From Pseudorhodoferax aquiterrae (GTDB lineage: Bacteria > Pseudomonadota > Gammaproteobacteria > Burkholderiales > Burkholderiaceae_C): DNA of 64,000 nt. This document shows positions 8,333-16,376 of the stretch, one piece after another. The notes beneath the pieces were generated by a model, which ran no database searches, was not told where the DNA came from, and was given only the letters and a program-made list of their open reading frames with translations. Position numbers and translations under genes: made by a program. The stretch lies in the NCBI RefSeq assembly GCF_014652235.1, contig NZ_BMYK01000020.1, positions 58,389-122,388 of the forward strand, in the 5' to 3' direction. Position 1 is the stretch's first letter. Every line of letters begins with the position of its first letter.

Positions 8333-9582
8333 TGCGTGCCCTCCCTGGGATAGCGCCGCGCACCGAGCAGGTACAGCGCGGCGCCCAGCAGCAGCGTGCC
8401 GGCCGCCACCATCAGCGCCAGCGTGAAACCGCGTGCCGGCGAGCCCGACCAGCCGATCAGCAGCGCCACCAGCGGCGGTCCCAGCACCTGGCCGATGCCG
8501 TACAGCGCCGTCAACAGCCCCATCGTGCTGGCCGCGCTGGCGGGGCGCAGGCGGCGCACCTCCTGCATCGCGAAGTAGGTGATGGCCGTGAACGGCAGGC
8601 CCAGCAACAGGCTGCCCAGCACGAAACCCGGCAGGGTGGGGCTGACCAGGCTCATGGCCACGCCCACGGCCTGCACGCCGTGGCACAGCGCCAGCATGCG
8701 CCGCAAGTCGCCGCTCAGAGCCACACGCGTGGTGGCCATGGCGCCGAGGATCACGCCGACGCCGAAGATCGGCCAGAACAGGTCCAGCCAGACCGAGGCC
8801 GGCAGCGCCGCGCGGGCGATCACGGGCAGGAAGGTGGCGGTGATGATGTAGCCGAAGCCGGCGCAGCCGTAGCCTGCGGCCAGCAGCGCCATCTCGCCGC
8901 GCGAGGCCGTGCGTTGCGCGGCGGGCGCACCGGCTGCCGCGGCCACCGGCGGTGCCGGCAGTTCCCCATGGCGCAGCACCGGCCGCACGGCCAACGCCAG
9001 CGCGGCGGCCAGGGCGCCGAATACCAGCCAGCCCAGCCGTGCGCTGCCGTCGCCGGCCACCACGGCGCCAGCGATCAGCCCGCTCAGCACGATGCCCGTG
9101 CCCGGCCCGACATAGATCATGCCGCCCAATGCGCCGCGACCGCGCCGCGCCAGCTGCGCCAGGCACCAGCCCGAGATGTAGACGAACACGAGGGCACTGG
9201 CGACGCCGGCCGCGAAGCGCAGCGCCGGCCACAGCGCGGGCCACGGCAGGGCCATGGCCAGCGTTAGCAGCACGGTGGCGACGAGCCCTGCCTGCACCAT
9301 GCGCGCGGGATCGGGCGGCGGCGGGTTGCCGAGCCGGCGCCAAAGCCACGGCTGCAGCGTGCACAGCACGGCGCCGAGCAGGTAGCCCAGGTAGTTGGCG
9401 CTGGCCAGCCAGCTCGCACCGTCCAGATCGATCACGCCGTCGTGCAACATCATGGGCATCAGCGGCGTGAAGGCGAAGCGGCCGATGCCCATGGCGGTGG
9501 CCAGGCCGACGGCACCGGCCGCGGCGATGGCCCATGGGCCGTACGCAGCCGGGGCCGCGGCGTCGGAGGGAATCGAGGACAT
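8329..9582 (-). CDS. YbfB/YjiJ-type MFS transporter
   Basis: This is a 417-residue, 12-helix major facilitator protein. It shows the YbfB/YjiJ family features: an N-terminal GLATAMGIGRFAFTPLMPMM segment in helix 1, and FIYVGPGTGIVLSG-like glycine-rich helices around 125-145. Substrate is unknown in this family, which is usually listed as a possible sugar or drug carrier. It is the first gene of a minus-strand set with the secreted Cys protein (ATGA overlap) and the nuclease-helicase. No Shine-Dalgarno sequence is evident at the ATG. Confidence 0.87.
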   Translation of the reverse strand: MSSIPSDAAAPAAYGPWAIAAAGAVGLATAMGIGRFAFTPLMPMMLHDGVIDLDGASWLASANYLGYLLGAVLCTLQPWLWRRLGNPPPPDPARMVQAGLVATVLLTLAMALPWPALWPALRFAAGVASALVFVYISGWCLAQLARRGRGALGGMIYVGPGTGIVLSGLIAGAVVAGDGSARLGWLVFGALAAALALAVRPVLRHGELPAPPVAAAAGAPAAQRTASRGEMALLAAGYGCAGFGYIITATFLPVIARAALPASVWLDLFWPIFGVGVILGAMATTRVALSGDLRRMLALCHGVQAVGVAMSLVSPTLPGFVLGSLLLGLPFTAITYFAMQEVRRLRPASAASTMGLLTALYGIGQVLGPPLVALLIGWSGSPARGFTLALMVAAGTLLLGAALYLLGARRYPREGTQ

Positions 9583-9666
9583 AGGGCAATAGGGCAGGGG
9601 CGGCCGGCATGTTAGCGCCCGGCCCCCGGCGGCGCCGGCCTGGGGGCTTGGGCGCGGAACACCCTC

Positions 9667-9672
9667 TAAGAT
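9667..9672 (+). promoter_or_regulatory. -10-like element, likely leaderless start of creatininase gene
   Basis: TAAGAT lies exactly six bases before the ATG at 9679 with no Shine-Dalgarno sequence between them. Transcription would start at or next to the A of the ATG. No good -35 hexamer is visible. Confidence 0.45.
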
Positions 9673-9678
9673 CCCGCC

Positions 9679-10503
9679 ATGAGCCTACCCTCGCGATTCT
9701 GGTCCGACCTCGGCACGCGCGACTTCGCGCGGCTGGACCCCGCAGCGACCGTGGCCGTGCTGCCCGTGGCCGCCACCGAGCAGCACGGCCCGCACCTGCC
9801 CGTGCGCGTGGACACGGCGCTGGTCGACGGCGTCATCGCAGCCGCGCTGCCGCACCTGCCCGAGACGCTGCCCGTGCTGTTCCTGCCCACGCAGGCCATC
9901 GGCCGCAGCAGCGAGCACCAGCGCTTTCCGGGCACGCTGTCGCTGTCGGCCGAGACCACGATCCGGCTGTGGACCGAGATCGGCGAGTCCGTCGCGCGCG
10001 CCGGCCTGCGCAAGCTGCTGCTGTTCAACAGCCACGGCGGCCAGGTGTCCATCATGGACATCGTGGCGCGCGACCTGCGCACGCGCTGCGAGCTGTTGTG
10101 CTACCACGCCAGCTGGTACACGCTGCCGCTGGGCCCCGACGTGGAGGGCCTGTTCGGCGCCGAGGAGCACCGCTTCGGCATCCACGGCGGCGACATCGAG
10201 ACCTCGATGATGCTGGCGCTGGACCCAGCGCGCGTGGACATGGCGCAGGCGCGCCATTTCCGCTCCACGTCGCAAGACCGCGCCGCGGCCTACCCCATTC
10301 TGGGCAACGGCAAGACCGCCAAGCTCGGCTGGCAGATGCAGGACTACAACGCCGAGGGCGCAGCGGGCGATGCCGCCAACGCCACGGCCGAGAAGGGCCG
10401 CGCGCTCGTGGAGGCTGCCGGCCGCCAACTCGCGGCGCTGCTCGGCGAACTGTCCCGCCTGCCGCTCACCACGCTGGTCGACGCGCCGCGGCTGTCCGAC
10501 TGA
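9679..10503 (+). CDS. Creatininase-family metal-dependent amidohydrolase
   Basis: The product is 274 residues, the usual size for the creatininase/MftE fold. Metal-ligand positions are recognisable: E34 and H36 in ATEQHGPHL, D45 in VRVDT, H119 in NSHGGQ, and E174 in GGDIETS. Members hydrolyse cyclic or linear amides such as creatinine or guanidino compounds, and others mature peptide cofactors, so the substrate stays open. The next gene, a MocR-type regulator, starts at the base after its stop codon, so the two should be co-transcribed. That suggests a nitrogen compound as substrate. Confidence 0.88.
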   Translation: MSLPSRFWSDLGTRDFARLDPAATVAVLPVAATEQHGPHLPVRVDTALVDGVIAAALPHLPETLPVLFLPTQAIGRSSEHQRFPGTLSLSAETTIRLWTEIGESVARAGLRKLLLFNSHGGQVSIMDIVARDLRTRCELLCYHASWYTLPLGPDVEGLFGAEEHRFGIHGGDIETSMMLALDPARVDMAQARHFRSTSQDRAAAYPILGNGKTAKLGWQMQDYNAEGAAGDAANATAEKGRALVEAAGRQLAALLGELSRLPLTTLVDAPRLSD

Positions 10504-11910
10504 GTGGCCGACCCGAAGGCGCCGCTCGCGCTGGCGCTCGACCGCGCAGCGCCCACCGCGCTGACCGAGCAGATCGCCGCTGGCCTGCGCAGCGCGATCG
10601 AACAGGGTCGGCTGGCTCCGGGCGCACGGCTGCCGTCGTGGCGCGACCTGGCCTCCCAACTGGGCGTGGCGCGCGGCACGGTGCGTGCGGCCTACGAGAC
10701 GCTGATCGATGCCGGCCTGGTCCAGGCGATGGGCGCGGCCGGCACGCGCGTGGCGCGGCGCGTGCCCGTGCGGCCGCAGGGCGACCTACCGGCCACGGCT
10801 GCGCCGGGCCCGCTGCCCGGGCTCGTGCGCGGCAATGGCGTGTTCCAGATGGGCGTGCCGGCGCAGGACGGCATCCCGGTCAAGCTCTGGTCGCGCCTGT
10901 TCGTGCGCGCCGCGCGCACGGCCGCCGGTGCCGCGCCAAGCTACCCCGATCCGCGCGGCGAGCCCGCATTGCGCACGCAGATCGCCGCCATGCTCGCCGT
11001 GGCGCGTGGCCTGGCCTGCAGCCCCGCCCAGGTCTACGTGACGGGCGGGCACGCCGCCTCCGTCGCGCTTGCCGTGCATGCCTTGGGCCTGGCGGGCCAG
11101 GCCTGGACCGAGGAGCCCGGCTACCCGCTCACGCGCAAGCTGCTGGCCACGCTCGGCCTGGCCACCGTGGCCGTTCCGGTGGACGCGCAGGGCCTGGACG
11201 TGGCGGCCGGCCAGGCGCTGGCGCCGCAGGCGGCGCTGGCCGTGGTCACGCCGGGTCAGCAGGCGCCGCTGGGCGTGGCGCTGGCCCCGGCGCGGCGCAG
11301 CGCGCTGCTTGACTGGGCCGCACGCCAGCAGGCCTGGGTGCTCGAAGACGACTACCTCGGCGAACTGCAGCTGCAAGGCCGGACCGCGCCCGCGCTCGGT
11401 GCCGGTGACGCCGCGGCGCGCGTGCTGCACGTGGGCACCTTCAGCAAGACCATCAGCCCGGCGCTGCGCCTGGGTTTCCTGGTGGTGCCGGCGGACCAGG
11501 TCGCCTGTTTCGACGCCGCCGCCGCCCTGCACGGCAGCGCGCCGACGCCGCTCGTGCAGCAGGCCGTGGCCGAACTGCTGCGCGGTGGCCACCACCTGCG
11601 CCACCTGCGGCGCATGAAGCGCCTGTACCTGCAGCGGCGCGATGCTCTGCTGGCCTGCCTGCGCGCGGCCGGCATCACCCACCGCGCGGCCGGGCTGGCC
11701 GTGCTGCTCCGGCTGCCGCCCGGGCGCGCCGACGTGGCGCTCGTGCGCGCGGCCCAGGCCCTGGGCCTGTCGCCCGCGCCGCTGTCGCCCTGGTACGCGC
11801 GGCCCGGCCCCGAGCACAACGGCCTGCTGCTGGGCGTGACCAATCTGCGCGCGGAAGAGGCTGCGGCGCACTGGGCCCGGCTGCAGACGCTGATCGACGC
11901 CGACCTCTAA
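10504..11910 (+). CDS. MocR/PdxR-type regulator (GntR HTH fused to aminotransferase fold)
   Basis: The 468-residue protein has an N-terminal GntR winged helix (LRSAIEQGRLAPGARLPSWR, then LGVARGTVRAAYETLIDAGL). A fold-type I aminotransferase domain follows, with the PLP lysine in HVGTFSKTISPALRLGF and the ILEDDY-like LEDDYLGEL. MocR proteins use PLP to sense amines or amino acids and control nearby genes. Translation most likely starts at the GTG directly after the creatininase stop (TGAGTG), so the two are coupled. This regulator sits downstream of a probable target rather than divergent from it, unlike the MocR gene at 57948. Confidence 0.88.
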   Translation: MADPKAPLALALDRAAPTALTEQIAAGLRSAIEQGRLAPGARLPSWRDLASQLGVARGTVRAAYETLIDAGLVQAMGAAGTRVARRVPVRPQGDLPATAAPGPLPGLVRGNGVFQMGVPAQDGIPVKLWSRLFVRAARTAAGAAPSYPDPRGEPALRTQIAAMLAVARGLACSPAQVYVTGGHAASVALAVHALGLAGQAWTEEPGYPLTRKLLATLGLATVAVPVDAQGLDVAAGQALAPQAALAVVTPGQQAPLGVALAPARRSALLDWAARQQAWVLEDDYLGELQLQGRTAPALGAGDAAARVLHVGTFSKTISPALRLGFLVVPADQVACFDAAAALHGSAPTPLVQQAVAELLRGGHHLRHLRRMKRLYLQRRDALLACLRAAGITHRAAGLAVLLRLPPGRADVALVRAAQALGLSPAPLSPWYARPGPEHNGLLLGVTNLRAEEAAAHWARLQTLIDADL

Positions 11911-11913
11911 CAT
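11908..11913 (+). promoter_or_regulatory. -10-like element, likely leaderless start of GST gene
   Basis: TAACAT includes the TAA stop of the MocR gene and ends exactly six bases before the ATG at 11920. There is no Shine-Dalgarno sequence. The GST could therefore be made from a leaderless transcript as well as from read-through. Confidence 0.4.
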
Positions 11914-11919
11914 CGGCCC

Positions 11920-12528
11920 ATGCCCATCCTGCGCACATCCCCCGCCTCGCCCTTCGGCCGCAAGGTCCGCATCGCCGCCGCCGTCGCCGGCCTGAGCGAC
12001 CGCATCCGTATCGAGGCCGCCGACACCAACGACGCCAACGATGCGCTGCGCCAGCAGAACCCGCTCGGCAAGATCCCCACGCTGCTGCTGGACGACGGCG
12101 AACCGCTGTACGACTCGCGCGTGATCGTGGAATACCTCAACGAGGCCGCCGCCACGCCCGTGCTGGTGCCGCCCGGGCCGGGCCGCCTGGCCGTGCTGCG
12201 CCACCAGGCGCTGGCCGACGGCCTGCTCGACGCCTGCATCCTGCAGGTCTACGAGGGCCGCTACCGCCCACCCGAGTTGCGCGGCGAGCAATGGCTCGCG
12301 CACCAGCGCGGCAAGATGGAGCGCGCGCTGGCCCACCTGGCCACGCACCACGCCGTGCCCGGCACGGGCGTGCCGCACATCGGCGAGATCGCCCAGGCCT
12401 GCGCGCTGGGCTACCTGGACCTGCGCTTCGCGGGCGCCTGGCGCACCGAACACCCGGCACTCGTGGCCTGGCTGCAGGACTTCGCGGCCCGCGTGCCGGC
12501 CTACGCGCTGACCGCGCCGACGGCCTGA
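11920..12528 (+). CDS. Glutathione S-transferase family protein (YibF-like)
   Basis: The 202-residue product has an N-terminal thioredoxin-fold GST domain (SPASPFGRKVRIAA at the glutathione site, NPLGKIPTLLL with the cis-proline, then LYDSRVIVEYLNE). A helical C-terminal domain follows. The catalytic position holds Ser (SPASPFGRK), as in YibF-like and related bacterial GSTs. The substrate is unknown. It follows the creatininase-MocR pair by nine bases and may belong to the same unit. Its last 28 bases overlap the convergent AhpD-like gene on the other strand. Confidence 0.87.
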   Translation: MPILRTSPASPFGRKVRIAAAVAGLSDRIRIEAADTNDANDALRQQNPLGKIPTLLLDDGEPLYDSRVIVEYLNEAAATPVLVPPGPGRLAVLRHQALADGLLDACILQVYEGRYRPPELRGEQWLAHQRGKMERALAHLATHHAVPGTGVPHIGEIAQACALGYLDLRFAGAWRTEHPALVAWLQDFAARVPAYALTAPTA

Positions 12529-12971
12529 GCCGCCTGCGGCACCATGCGCAGCCCCACGCCGATGCGGTTGAAGGCGTTCATGAGGCTCACGGCCAGCGTG
12601 AGTTCTCCGATCTCGCGTTCGCCGAACACGGCGGCCACGGCTGCATAGTCGGCGTCGGGCGCCTGGGTCTGCGCCACCGCCGTGAGGCTCTCGGCCCATT
12701 GCAGCGCGGCACGCTCGCGCGTGTCGAACAAGGGCAGTGCCTCGCGCCAGACCGGCACCAGCAGCAGCTTGTCCAGGGCCATGCCCAGCGCGAGCAGGTC
12801 GCGCGAATGCAGGTCGATGCAGTAGGCGCAGCCGTTGATCTGCGACACGCGCAGATAGACCAGGTCCACCAGCAGCTTGGGCAGGCTGCACTGCGCGAGG
12901 TAGGCGCTGGTGGCGTACAGACCCTTGGCGGCGTTCGGCGCCGCCTCGTTGAGCAGGAGTCGTTGCGTCAT
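12501..12971 (-). CDS. AhpD/CMD-family peroxidase-like protein
   Basis: The 156-residue protein belongs to the carboxymuconolactone decarboxylase/AhpD family. The redox motif is C48-A-Y-C51 followed by H55 (GCAYCIDLHSRD), as in AhpD-type alkylhydroperoxidases, where the CxxC pair reduces peroxides or partner proteins. Length matches the single-domain family. It is the last gene of a minus-strand set, downstream of an FMN oxidoreductase (six bases away) and a GNAT acetyltransferase, which suggests a small redox-stress operon. The 3' end overlaps the GST gene in antisense. Confidence 0.88.
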   Translation of the reverse strand: MTQRLLLNEAAPNAAKGLYATSAYLAQCSLPKLLVDLVYLRVSQINGCAYCIDLHSRDLLALGMALDKLLLVPVWREALPLFDTRERAALQWAESLTAVAQTQAPDADYAAVAAVFGEREIGELTLAVSLMNAFNRIGVGLRMVPQAAQAVGAVSA

Positions 12972-12977
12972 CGTTCT

Positions 12978-13613
12978 TCAGTGCTGGAGTTCGAGGGGAG
13001 CGGGCTGCGGCGCTGCCAGCCGCGCAACCTGGCGCAGTGCGTCGTCCCAGGCCGCGGCCAGCGCGTCGGGCCCGCGCACCGTGGCCTGCAGCACGAAGAA
13101 GTGCAGGTCGTGCAGGCCCATGGTGTTGAGCACGGCGCGCAGATAGGGCGTCAGGAAATCCGGCTGGCGCGCGCGCTCGCCCAGGAACATCCCGCCCGAG
13201 GCAACCGCGATGTAAACCGGCCGGTTGCGCAGCAGCCCGCGCTTGTGGCCCTCGGGCGTGGGCGCAAACGTGCGGTGGATGCGCAGCACATGGTCGATCC
13301 AGGACTTGAGCACCGAGGGCACGGTGAAGTTGTGCATGGGCGTGCCGAGCACGATGGCGTCGGCCTGCTCCAGCTCGGCGATCAAGGCATCCGAGCGCGC
13401 CAGCGCACCGGCTGCGGCACCCACCGGCGGCCTGCCGGCCAGCGCATCGGCGTAGGCGCCGTCCACATGCGGCAGCGGCTCGGCGGCCAGGTCGCGCAGT
13501 TGCACCTGCGTGGCCGGATGCAACACGCAGAGCCGCTCGACGATGGCTTGCGCCAGCCGCGCGCTGTGCGAGCCCTGCGCGCGCGGGCTGCAGCTGATGT
13601 GCAGGAGCTTCAT
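12978..13613 (-). CDS. Flavodoxin-like FMN-dependent NAD(P)H oxidoreductase (AzoR-like)
   Basis: This 211-residue flavodoxin-fold enzyme resembles FMN-dependent NADH-azoreductases. It has the FMN phosphate loop MKLLHISCSPRAQGSHSARL, the TPMHNFTVPSVLKSWIDHVLR segment common to AzoR, and VASGGMF in the later flavin loop. Such enzymes reduce quinones, azo dyes or nitro compounds by two electrons. Its ATG overlaps the stop of the upstream acetyltransferase gene (ATGA) and it precedes the AhpD-like gene. It is a distant paralogue of azoR at 27312. Confidence 0.87.
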   Translation of the reverse strand: MKLLHISCSPRAQGSHSARLAQAIVERLCVLHPATQVQLRDLAAEPLPHVDGAYADALAGRPPVGAAAGALARSDALIAELEQADAIVLGTPMHNFTVPSVLKSWIDHVLRIHRTFAPTPEGHKRGLLRNRPVYIAVASGGMFLGERARQPDFLTPYLRAVLNTMGLHDLHFFVLQATVRGPDALAAAWDDALRQVARLAAPQPAPLELQH

Positions 13614-14086
13614 GCGGCCACCTCCGCCGGCACTGCGCAGCTGAAGCGCGTGGCCTTGTTGGCCAGGCCCTGGGCCGCGTAGAAGCGCTGCGCAGCGGTG
13701 TTGGCGATGGCGGTGTCCAGCACGACATGGGCGCAGCCGGCCTGTGCGGCCAGAGCGCGTGTGGCCGCGATCAGCCGCGCGCCCCAGCCCTGGCCGCGCA
13801 CCTCCTCGCTGCTGACGAGGTCGTCGATGTACAGGAAGCGGCCGTAGACCAGGTTCTCCTGCAGCCGGTAGCCGGCCAGTGCCAGCACGCGCTCGCCGTG
13901 CCAGGCCGCCAGCACGCGGTAGCTGTGCTGGCGCATGCGCTGCACGCGCTCCAGGAAATCGTCGATGCCAGCCAGCTGCGGGCGCAGCTGCCGGGCCACG
14001 GGCCAGCAGGCGCGCAGCGCGGCGGCGTCATCGGCGTGGCGCAGGGCCGTGCCGGGCGGCAGGGGGGTGTCTGTTGCGGTGTCCAT
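13610..14086 (-). CDS. GNAT-family N-acetyltransferase
   Basis: The product is 158 residues with the GNAT acetyl-CoA site at LYIDDLVSSEEVRGQGWGARL, the V-x-x-x-x-R-G-x-G-x-G/A motif A. The later HVVLDTAIANTAAQRFYAAQG is the usual motif B. The acceptor substrate cannot be told. It heads a three-gene set with the flavin oxidoreductase (ATGA overlap) and the AhpD-like protein. The ATG at 14086 is chosen because it gives the full family fold. About 110 bases separate it from the LysR gene, where I saw no clear signal. Confidence 0.85.
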   Translation of the reverse strand: MDTATDTPLPPGTALRHADDAAALRACWPVARQLRPQLAGIDDFLERVQRMRQHSYRVLAAWHGERVLALAGYRLQENLVYGRFLYIDDLVSSEEVRGQGWGARLIAATRALAAQAGCAHVVLDTAIANTAAQRFYAAQGLANKATRFSCAVPAEVAA

Positions 14087-14199
14087 GTTCGTTCCTTGGG
14101 GATGGAGGAACTGTAGGAACGCGGCGGTGTGGCCACCAGACCCAAGAATGGGCGATCGCAGTGGACCATGATCGCCGCGCCGGCTGCACGCCGGCGTGC

Positions 14200-15090
14200 T
14201 CAGCGCACGGTGTCCCGCGCCATCTGCGCGATGCGCTCTGCGAACTGGCGGGCCAGCAGCGACGGCCGCTCGGGCCGCGTGATCGCGTACAACCGCACGG
14301 CGCGCCGGGGCAGCAGCGGCCGCACCTCCAGGTCGTCCGCCACCGCGCGCACCGACAGCTGGTCCACGACGGCGATGCCGGCGCCGGCGCGCACCAACGC
14401 GGCGGCCACGAAGGTCTGGCCCACCTCGATGCCGATGCGGCGCGTGGCACCGGCCTCGGCGAAGGCGCTCTCGGTCTCGAAGCCGATCGGCAAGGTGGAG
14501 CTGAACGAAATCAGCGGCACGCCGTGCAGGTCCTTGGCCGACACCGACTTGCGCGCCGCCAGCGCATGGCCGCGCGGCAGCAGGCACACCAGGCGCGAGC
14601 GTCCGATCTCGGTGGCCACCACCTCGCTTTGGCGCGGCACGTCCCAGGCGTAGCCGATGTCGGCACTGCGCGTGCGCACCAGCTCCACCACCTCGTAGTT
14701 CAGCGCCGTCTGGATCGACACGCGCGCGTCGGGCGCGAGCGCGCTGGTCTGGCCCAGCACCGTGGCGACCAGGGTGGAGGCCACGGACGGATTGCAGGCC
14801 ACGGACAGGCGGCCGCCGCGCAGGTTGCGCAGGTCGCCGGAGGTGCGCTCGACCGCCTCGATCTCGCGGTACACGCGCTCGATGTCGCGCTGCAGCGTCA
14901 AGGCCTCCGGCGTCGGCGACATGCGGCCGCCGCGCCGCTCGAACAACAGCATGCCGATGCGGCCTTCGGCGTTCTTCAGCGTGCGGCTCAGCGCCGGCTG
15001 CGACACCGCCAGCAGGCGCGCGGCGCCGGTGACCGAGCCCTCCTGCAGCACCGCGCGGATGACTTCGATGTGTCTGAGCGTGAGGCTCAT
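14200..15090 (-). CDS. LysR-family transcriptional regulator of the enolase-TRAP pair
   Basis: The 296-residue protein has the LysR layout: N-terminal winged helix (LRHIEVIRAVLQEGSVTGAA, then LAVSQPALSRTLKNAE) and a periplasmic-binding-like effector domain from about residue 90. It is divergent from an enolase-superfamily dehydratase/racemase and a TRAP solute-binding protein, so it probably responds to a sugar acid or related substrate of those genes. The 90-base divergent space holds GTCC-N6-GGAC and an ATGC...GCAT dyad, but no unambiguous T-N11-A box. Confidence 0.9.
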   Translation of the reverse strand: MSLTLRHIEVIRAVLQEGSVTGAARLLAVSQPALSRTLKNAEGRIGMLLFERRGGRMSPTPEALTLQRDIERVYREIEAVERTSGDLRNLRGGRLSVACNPSVASTLVATVLGQTSALAPDARVSIQTALNYEVVELVRTRSADIGYAWDVPRQSEVVATEIGRSRLVCLLPRGHALAARKSVSAKDLHGVPLISFSSTLPIGFETESAFAEAGATRRIGIEVGQTFVAAALVRAGAGIAVVDQLSVRAVADDLEVRPLLPRRAVRLYAITRPERPSLLARQFAERIAQMARDTVR

Positions 15091-15166
15091 GGGTAAACCC
15101 TCGGGTATGCAGTCCGTCTATGGACCAGCGAAGCATCGGTATTGGACAGGATGGCCGGCGCCTTTC

Positions 15167-15172
15167 CACAAT
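15167..15172 (+). promoter_or_regulatory. -10-like element ahead of enolase-superfamily gene
   Basis: CACAAT lies eight bases before the ATG at 15181. TTGGAC, a fair -35, is at 15142-15147 with a rather long 19-base spacer. With no Shine-Dalgarno sequence at 15181, a leaderless start is plausible. Confidence 0.4.
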
Positions 15173-15180
15173 CCGCCGCC

Positions 15181-16341
15181 ATGCAGACACCACAAGGCGC
15201 ACGCATCGCCCGCATCGACGGCTTCGAAATCGTCTGCACGCTGCCCGAGCCCATCGGCAACGCGATGCGCTTCTTCGACCGCCGTGTCACGCTGCTGCTG
15301 TGCCTGACGGACGCCGACGGCCAGGTCGGCTGGGGCGAAACCTGGTCCATGCCGGGCGCGGCCGCCGCCGCCATTCGCGGCGGGCTGGCCCAGGCCGTGC
15401 TGGCCCAAGCCGATGGCGCGCCACGCGTGCTGTGGAACGCCATGGCCCAGACCCTGACCTACGACCGGCGCGGCGTGACCACCATGGCCATGAGCGCCAT
15501 CGACATCGCGGCCTGGGACCTCGCGGCCCGGCGCGCCGGCATGCCGGTCGCACGGCTGCTGGGCGGCGCCGTGCGGCACGAGGTGCCGGCCTACGTGAGC
15601 GGCCCCTTCCTCAAGCCGGGCGGCGACCCCTACCGCGACTTCGAGCGCGACATCGACGGCTACCTGCGCGACGGCTTCAAGGCGATGAAGCTGCGCCTGG
15701 GCCTGGACGCGCGCGCCGAGGGCGCCCTGCTGACCCGCCTGCGCCGGCGCGTGGGCGATGCCTTCCCACTCATGGCCGACCTCAACGAAGGCGCCACGGT
15801 GCGCTCCGCGCTGGTGTTCGCGCAGCACTTCGCGCCGAGCGATCTGGTCTGGCTCGAAGAGCCCATCCGCCACGACAACCTGCCGGGCTACGTGCAGCTG
15901 TCCAAGGCCCTGCCGATGGCACTGGCCGGCGGCGAGGCGCTGCTCGGCGTGACGCCGTTCCGCGACTTCCTCGCGCAGGGCGCGCTGGACGTGGTGCAAC
16001 CCGACCTGGCGCTGTGTGGCGGCTTCACCGAAGGCCTGAAGATCGCGGCGCTGGCCGACGCGTACGGCGTGCCGGTGGTGCCGCATGTCTGGGGCACGGC
16101 CATCAACTTCTACGCGTCGCTGCAGTTCATCGCGGGCCTGCCGGAATTGCGCGGCCCAGGCCTGCGCTATCCGATGTTCGAGTTCGACCCCTCGTACAAC
16201 CCGTTCCGTGACATGTGCGGCACCGTGGGCGTGCGGTCCGACGGCCGCATCGCCATCCCCGACGGGCCGGGCCTGGGCATCGAGGTCGATCCGCAGCAGT
16301 TCCGCGAACACCTGGTCGACCAATGGTCCGTGACCCTCTGA
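15181..16341 (+). CDS. Enolase-superfamily (mandelate racemase/muconate lactonizing type) enzyme
   Basis: The 386-residue protein has the two-domain MR/MLE structure. Active-site positions can be read: K170-L-R172 in KAMKLRLG, metal ligands D200 (MADLNEG), E226 (WLEEPI) and E252 (GGEALLG), and the general base H302 in PHVWGTAIN. Family members abstract a proton next to a carboxylate to dehydrate, racemise or cycloisomerise sugar acids or muconates. It is not glycolytic enolase. It lies 35 bases before a TRAP binding-protein gene and divergent from a LysR regulator, pointing to uptake and breakdown of an acid. In-frame starts also exist at 15142 (TTG) and 15151 (ATG). Confidence 0.88.
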   Translation: MQTPQGARIARIDGFEIVCTLPEPIGNAMRFFDRRVTLLLCLTDADGQVGWGETWSMPGAAAAAIRGGLAQAVLAQADGAPRVLWNAMAQTLTYDRRGVTTMAMSAIDIAAWDLAARRAGMPVARLLGGAVRHEVPAYVSGPFLKPGGDPYRDFERDIDGYLRDGFKAMKLRLGLDARAEGALLTRLRRRVGDAFPLMADLNEGATVRSALVFAQHFAPSDLVWLEEPIRHDNLPGYVQLSKALPMALAGGEALLGVTPFRDFLAQGALDVVQPDLALCGGFTEGLKIAALADAYGVPVVPHVWGTAINFYASLQFIAGLPELRGPGLRYPMFEFDPSYNPFRDMCGTVGVRSDGRIAIPDGPGLGIEVDPQQFREHLVDQWSVTL

Positions 16342-16376
16342 TTGCATCGATTCCAAAGAACGAGGAGACATCCACC

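Noticed and set aside
10786..13728. Open frame of 980 codons on the minus strand across MocR, GST and AhpD genes
   Set aside because: It overlaps four well-supported genes in the wrong frame and shows no recognisable domain.
15181..16341. Reading the enolase-superfamily gene next to kdsA as glycolytic eno
   Set aside because: The gene is of the MR/MLE type with K-x-R and H302 and the wrong length for enolase. It is not part of a pyrG-kdsA-eno cluster.
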